DNA of 44,565 nt from DATGMB01 sp035293845 (lineage in GTDB: Bacteria; Acidobacteriota; Terriglobia; Bryobacterales; Bryobacteraceae), in contig DATGMB010000261.1 in NCBI GenBank assembly GCA_035293845.1, positions 1 to 44,565 of the forward strand, written 5' to 3'. Both the position numbers and the translations under genes were made by a program. The notes beneath the pieces were generated by a model. The model did no database searches. It saw nothing but the letters and a program-made list of their open reading frames with translations, and had not been told where the DNA came from. Positions 40,713 through 44,565 of the stretch are shown in pieces. Within the stretch, counting starts at the first letter, position 1; each line of letters starts with the position of its first letter.

Positions 40713-41135
40713 TATCGTCGATGTCAATCTGCTGATCTCGTCAACCAGGATTCTCCAGACCACCACAAGGCAAAGTCATGGCTGGAAGCTGCGGTTTCCG
40801 GAACGGAAACCATGGGGCTGCCGTGGATCGTCCTCTTCGCTTTTCTGCGGCTGACTACGAGGCCCGGACTCTTTCAGCGGCCCCTGAGTGTCGATACAGC
40901 CTTCGATTTGGTGGATGCCTGGCTCCAGCAACCTTCGGTAACTGTGCCCGAACCTACCGCACGCCACCTGCGAACGGTGCGCGATTTGATTTTGCCCCTA
41001 GGTACCGGAGGGAACCGGATATCCCATGCGCATCTCGCGGCCCTGGCGATAGAGGATGGCGCTGAGCTTTGCTCCGCGGACCACGATTTCGGAAGATTCA
41101 GCCGGCTCCGCTGGCGGAATCCGCTCAGTCGCTAA
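40709..41135 (+). pseudogene. VapC-like PIN-domain toxin, frameshifted
   Basis: The ATG at 40709 overlaps the antitoxin stop, but its frame stops after eight codons. The expected PIN start IVDVNLLIS is readable in the next frame (40714-40740). The remainder NQDSPDHHKAKSWLEA onward is readable in a third frame from 40743 to the stop at 41135, including GLPWIVLFAFLRLTTRP, GGNRISHAHLAALAIEDGAELCSADHDF and a C-terminal FSRLRWRNPL. Two single-base losses within about 35 bases explain this. The catalytic acidic residues of the RNase fold are split among frames, so no full-length toxin can be made unless these are sequencing errors. A protein from the internal ATG at 40812 would lack the first active-site aspartate. 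Confidence 0.75.
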
Positions 41136-41436
41136 ACAGACCGGCACGTTTTCCAGTGCGAGGGGCTGCCAGCCGACCAAATGGTTCCGCGGGATTGAGG
41201 CCTTGGTACTTCGGCGTATTGTTAAGAATTGGCTCCCCAAAAAGACGAATTTCGAACTTAGTCTCTGAATATTTCTTAATGCGCGGTTTGAAATCATCGA
41301 GGTGCGTGGTTTCAAATTGGAGACGGCCGCAGCACCGCATCCCTACGCTTCTGAATGGCTTGCACCTTTCCCGACGATTGCTTGGCTGCCAACCGTCCGG
41401 TTTACCGGCAAACCAAGACATTTCAAACGCCATCAT
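41125..41436 (-). CDS. Small hypothetical protein, possibly coupled, uncertain
   Basis: The minus-strand ATG at 41434-41436 overlaps the stop of the NHL-repeat gene (ATGA) and opens 103 codons. The product contains LQFETTHLDDFKPRIKKY, then SETKFEIRLFGEPILNN, and its codons use more A/T than the neighbouring genes. No family is recognised. The overlap with the end of the frameshifted toxin gene is 11 bases. It may be the C-terminal remnant of another gene or real; the lower GC suggests acquired DNA. Confidence 0.35.
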   Translation of the reverse strand: MMAFEMSWFAGKPDGWQPSNRRERCKPFRSVGMRCCGRLQFETTHLDDFKPRIKKYSETKFEIRLFGEPILNNTPKYQGLNPAEPFGRLAAPRTGKRAGLFSD

Positions 41437-44054
41437 TTGACTGCTACTGTGACCGCCTGAGTCGTCGGCAGTCCGCCAATCGATACGACAATCGAAGCGT
41501 CACCGGGCGCGATGCCCTGTGGAATCCGTGCATTAATCTGTGTGATTCCCGCAGGCAAGAATGGCGCAGCGCCGGCGTACGAGACATCGGCCGGCTGCCC
41601 TCCGATCATCACAGTAACGGATGCGGCCGGTGCGGGATACGGCGTGGAGAGTACCAGCGTCCCCGCACCCGGCGTCGGACTTTCTAGGCCGTCGCCGGTG
41701 CCATAGAGGCTCACGATAGACCCGCGGGGGGCCGGGTTCGCGGCGCTGTTATACGAACCGTCCTGGTTGAGGATTGCCCCTTGGCCCGAGCCACTACTGT
41801 TTGCGGTGAACAATCCGAAGGCCGATGTGGCGACATTAAGCGTTATTGGCACCGATAAGAGGCCATCTGTCTCCACTCGAGCGGAAATCGTCGCCGCACC
41901 CGAGATGCTGTATGGAATGAACGCGTTTACCTGGTTTGTGGTCGCTAGGAGCATCGCCATCGGGCTCCCGTTGGAGAAAGTCCCTGCTGGCCCCAAGAGA
42001 ACCTTCGTGTATCCGGCGACCCCAGGGTAAACGTTATTCTCAGGAGCGTTGATCCATCCAGATGCTGGCCCGAGATTCGCACCATAAATGCTGACGAGTT
42101 CGCCGGGGGCGACCGGACCGGCAATTCCGCTTGCCGCATTGACCACGCCCGCCGCCGAAAACGTGGGCGCTACGGTCGGCGGTGAGCTGGTGATCTTCCG
42201 GACGCGTCTATTGTTCAAATCGAGGAAGTAAAAATCCCCCGACGGCGCTGCAACCAGTCGGCTCGCAAGATTGGTAAGCGCCGATGCCAGTGGACCGCCG
42301 TCACCCTTGAAGCCGCCGCCCGGGTAAATGTCGAAACCGACCAGCGAGTGGTTCGTGCCATAGATCCGGCCAGTAATGTCCACGGCAATCGAATCGAGAG
42401 GCAGAGTGGCTTTCAGGTCAGAGGCGCTAAGAAAGCCGTCGCTCAGCACCGCTCCCTTTGGCGAGATGGATAACAGCGCCTCGGTGAGGGAACCGTTTGG
42501 GCCGGATGCAATGTAAAGATTATCAGCGCCATCGATCGCCATTACCGCGTTCGGTCCCAAAGCGCGGTTCACGGTTCCACCGATCGGGTACACGTAGATC
42601 TCCGGGCTGGCCCCGGCCTGGAGCCGCATCACTTTCCCACCGGATAAAATGTACAGCCGGTCCTGAGAGTCGATCGCCAGGCGCATCAAGTATCCTGTGC
42701 CTCCGATCCCCTGCACCAGCGCAACAGTTTTTCCGGGCGCAATGCTGAGCAAATCGCCAGATTGGTCCGCCGCGTAGACCTGGCCTTGACTGGTCACCGC
42801 CAAATCGTACAGATATGGCAAATCGGTCGTTCCAACAGGCCCCTCCTGCGCCGCATTTGCGCATTTGCCCGTTCCCGCGATAGTCGTGAACGCGCCGCCA
42901 GGAGCCACCTTCCGGATCATGCAGAGCTCCGCGATGTAAAGATTGCCGCTGCGGTCCAAGGAGATGCCGAACGGATCTGTCAACCAAGCCTGCCGCGCAT
43001 CCTGCCTATCGGGAGCAAAGACCGGCGCGGCGCCCGCAACCATTTGCACTCCTGCAACCGTTTCCACCGTCGCCTGTGGCGTGAGTCTGCGGATGAGATT
43101 GCCAGTGTCAGCGATGTAGACGTTTTCAGTCGCGTCGGCGAAGAGGCCGGTAAAAGCGCCAATCGCAACCGATGCAGCCGGCCCCGTCAAGCTGGATGCG
43201 GGATCCGAGCTTCCCGCGAGAGTTTGGACGGTGCCGTCCGGCGCGACGCGGCGAATCTGGCAAGGGCCTCCCGCACTGCCTGTTACATAATTGAATGTGC
43301 AGTCGCCAACGTACAACGTGCCTTGGGGGCCGGCAGCCAGCGCCTGCACGTAAGTAAACCCGGACGCAAAAGCGCTGATCGTGCCATCCGGCGCGATGCG
43401 GCGAATATTCTGGTTGGCCTCCGCGACGAAGATGTTGCCGGATTGATCGGCGGCTAGCGCCGATGGTCCGGTTAGATTGCCGGCCACCAGTGCGATATGC
43501 CCGTCCGGCGTGACCTTGCGGACGCGGTTCTCGCGTGTTTCGCTGAAGTACACTGCGCCATCCTTGCCCGCCGCGAGATCTCCCGGGGGATCGATCTGCG
43601 CCAGCGTCGCAGGGCCATCGGTGCCGAGTGAGCCGTAAATGCCAGTGCCTGCCACGGTGGTAATGGTTCCGGAGGGGCCGACGCGGCGGATGCGGGCCGT
43701 ATCGAAGAAGTAGATGTTACCCGCCGCATCGCAGGTCAGCTTCGCGGGGTTGAGGAGCGAAGCGGCTGCAGCCGGCCCGCCGTCTCCCGTCATGCTGGTA
43801 ACGCCGTTGCCGGCGATTGTCTCAATCGTCCCGTCCCTGCGGATTCGCCGGATCAACCGGCGGGAATCGAGGAAGTAGATATTGCCTTGCGCATCGCCGG
43901 TTATGCCGTTCGTCGAGATCAGTTCCACGCCGGCGGCCGGAACACCGTTGGGCATGTACCCACCCGCGACAGTGTCGATCATTCGTTGCGCTAGAGCGGG
44001 AAGGCAGGAGCAAGCGAGCAGAACTATTGAGAATCGCATCGGGAACCGGCTCAC
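41433..44054 (-). CDS. Secreted NHL-repeat protein with C-terminal TIGR03437 domain
   Basis: The protein has 873 residues (ATG 44054; ATG 44039 is an alternative) with a signal peptide ending near LPALAQ. Residues about 25-640 are repeated NHL/beta-propeller blades of the form ITGDAQGNIYFLD...IRRI..DGTI.TIAGNG, with many GN(I/L)Y(F/I) and TVAG elements. Residues about 650-873 are two immunoglobulin-like parts, starting GVVNAASGIAGPVAPGELVS, with IYGANLGP and later IVSLYGTGDGLESP, VTVMIGGQPADVSYAGAAP and GITQINARIPQG. This matches the Solibacter-type TIGR03437 C-terminal domain. The role is unknown; propellers of this sort suggest extracellular binding. It is a useful lineage marker. Confidence 0.88.
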   Translation of the reverse strand: MSRFPMRFSIVLLACSCLPALAQRMIDTVAGGYMPNGVPAAGVELISTNGITGDAQGNIYFLDSRRLIRRIRRDGTIETIAGNGVTSMTGDGGPAAAASLLNPAKLTCDAAGNIYFFDTARIRRVGPSGTITTVAGTGIYGSLGTDGPATLAQIDPPGDLAAGKDGAVYFSETRENRVRKVTPDGHIALVAGNLTGPSALAADQSGNIFVAEANQNIRRIAPDGTISAFASGFTYVQALAAGPQGTLYVGDCTFNYVTGSAGGPCQIRRVAPDGTVQTLAGSSDPASSLTGPAASVAIGAFTGLFADATENVYIADTGNLIRRLTPQATVETVAGVQMVAGAAPVFAPDRQDARQAWLTDPFGISLDRSGNLYIAELCMIRKVAPGGAFTTIAGTGKCANAAQEGPVGTTDLPYLYDLAVTSQGQVYAADQSGDLLSIAPGKTVALVQGIGGTGYLMRLAIDSQDRLYILSGGKVMRLQAGASPEIYVYPIGGTVNRALGPNAVMAIDGADNLYIASGPNGSLTEALLSISPKGAVLSDGFLSASDLKATLPLDSIAVDITGRIYGTNHSLVGFDIYPGGGFKGDGGPLASALTNLASRLVAAPSGDFYFLDLNNRRVRKITSSPPTVAPTFSAAGVVNAASGIAGPVAPGELVSIYGANLGPASGWINAPENNVYPGVAGYTKVLLGPAGTFSNGSPMAMLLATTNQVNAFIPYSISGAATISARVETDGLLSVPITLNVATSAFGLFTANSSGSGQGAILNQDGSYNSAANPAPRGSIVSLYGTGDGLESPTPGAGTLVLSTPYPAPAASVTVMIGGQPADVSYAGAAPFLPAGITQINARIPQGIAPGDASIVVSIGGLPTTQAVTVAVK

Positions 44055-44430
44055 TGATAATACACCTGATATGAAACAGTTTTCGATGCGACCAAAAGGC
44101 CATCGACGAATAAAAGAAAATCCGCTGCCTTTGTCGAAGGGGGCGCCACGCCGAGATCTATTGTACGCCTGGAGTTCGCAAGTTCAAAGCTGGGGTCCGG
44201 ACTGAAAAAAGCTGTCAAGTTTTGGGGACGTCAAGAAGAGACAACGGAGAATTCGAGGCCGAAAACGCGGAATTCGGGCCGAACCGTAACGGTTCACAGC
44301 GATGCCCGAAAGAGGCGGTTTCCGAACGGAGACGCGCCGCCAAGCGCAAGTATTCGCGTTATGTTGCGGAAACGGGCGCGGCAGCGTAGAGGCCGAGCAG
44401 TCAAGAATTTACAGGCGCTTCAGAAGGAGG
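44055..44430. other. Non-coding region left of the IS256 element
   Basis: About 375 bases without a supported gene. At 44249-44263 and 44270-44283 there is an imperfect direct repeat (GAATTCGAGGCCGAA / GAATTCGGGCCGAA, 21 bases apart). The upstream promoter of the NHL gene is expected near 44055-44110. Otherwise I see nothing definite. Confidence 0.4.
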
Positions 44431-44565
44431 GTATAAAACATTTTGTGTAAACGTTGTTCTCCGTCAGAATGGAGAACAGAATGGACGCACAGAAGCCGAC
44501 AGAAAAAGAGTTGCTGGATGGGCTGCTCGATCAGCTGCTGAAAAATTACAAGAAGCCGGAAGACA
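44431..44565 (+). mobile_element. Left end of an IS256-family insertion sequence, truncated by the window
   Basis: The stretch ATAAAACATTTTGTGTAAAC (from 44433) resembles the outer part of IS256-type terminal inverted repeats, which commonly carry TTTGTGTAAA or its complement. It is followed after about 30 bases by the start of a transposase gene. The exact left tip and target-site duplication cannot be fixed because the right end is outside the window. Confidence 0.6.
44481..44565 (+). CDS. IS256-family (mutator) transposase, N-terminal part only
   Basis: From ATG 44481, preceded by GGAGA with five-base spacing, 28 codons run to the window edge. The sequence ELLDGLLDQLLKNYKKPED matches the beginning of IS256/mutator-type DDE transposases, which continue with LIGENGLLKQLTK. 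An in-frame ATG at 44469 is an alternative start. The catalytic DDE part lies outside the window, so activity cannot be judged. Confidence 0.7.
   Translation, partial: MDAQKPTEKELLDGLLDQLLKNYKKPED

Noticed and set aside
1..44565. CRISPR arrays, tRNA or rRNA genes
   Set aside because: No regularly spaced repeats, cloverleaf-like segments or conserved rRNA stretches were noticed on reading; a dedicated scan was not possible.

Overview
The window looks like chromosomal DNA of a GC-rich acidobacterium, most probably of the Bryobacterales/Solibacter group. The evidence is an Oar-type TonB-dependent receptor with an N-terminal carboxypeptidase-regulatory-like domain, an NHL-repeat protein ending in what reads as the TIGR03437 domain typical of Solibacter relatives, a Tat-dependent sugar-isomerase-like protein, a DUF4091 protein and a TIGR02574-type antitoxin. 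This is inference from families; no rRNA or other taxonomic marker gene is present. No tRNA, rRNA or CRISPR array was seen.

Layout. 1-2758: the start of an antitoxin gene (minus), a large polytopic membrane protein and a membrane-anchored HEAT-repeat protein. 2932-7753: a tightly overlapping operon (DUF3047, SDR, PAP2, GNAT-like acyltransferase, serine-palmitoyltransferase-like enzyme) that reads as a bacterial ceramide/sphingolipid pathway. 7768-12166: a DUF362 gene and a GerW/YtfJ-like gene whose start codons overlap head to head, then a minus-strand pair (CocE-type hydrolase and xylose-isomerase-like TIM barrel). 12419-16792: TonB-dependent receptor plus L-rhamnose mutarotase. 17230-32159: an uninterrupted plus-strand exopolysaccharide operon of about 15 kb. 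32117-33733: a secreted DUF4091 protein on the minus strand. 34125-37453: an ECF sigma factor followed at once by a soluble multi-PAS hybrid histidine kinase. 37493-40393: VOC protein, two SDRs and a SAM methyltransferase. 40455-41135: a VapBC-like pair whose toxin is frameshifted. 41125-44054: a small uncertain ORF and a secreted NHL/TIGR03437 protein. 44431-44565: the left end of an IS256-family element cut by the window edge.

The most interesting region is the exopolysaccharide operon. It holds the core of a Wzx/Wzy-type pathway (Wzc-like kinase, flippase, polymerase/ligase, GT4, PglC-like initiating transferase, membrane 4,6-dehydratase of the FlaA1/WbpM/PglF type). After a polysaccharide deacetylase, with overlapping or very close joins, come ComA (phosphosulfolactate synthase), ComB (phosphosulfolactate phosphatase), an ATP-grasp ligase, a FemAB/GNAT-like acyltransferase and a DegT aminotransferase. 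ComA and ComB together make 3-sulfolactate from phosphoenolpyruvate and sulfite. ComC, ComD and ComE are absent, so coenzyme M is not the product. The neighbours supply amino sugars (dehydratase plus aminotransferase, or deacetylase) and amide-forming chemistry (ATP-grasp, acyltransferase). I therefore propose that this operon makes a glycan carrying N-linked sulfolactyl groups, an anionic sulfonated polysaccharide. This is a hypothesis from gene content.

The second interesting region is the ceramide operon, which includes a PAP2 enzyme resembling inositol-phosphoceramide synthase. Start codons were chosen from ribosome-binding sites, signal peptides and overlaps and are stated per gene.
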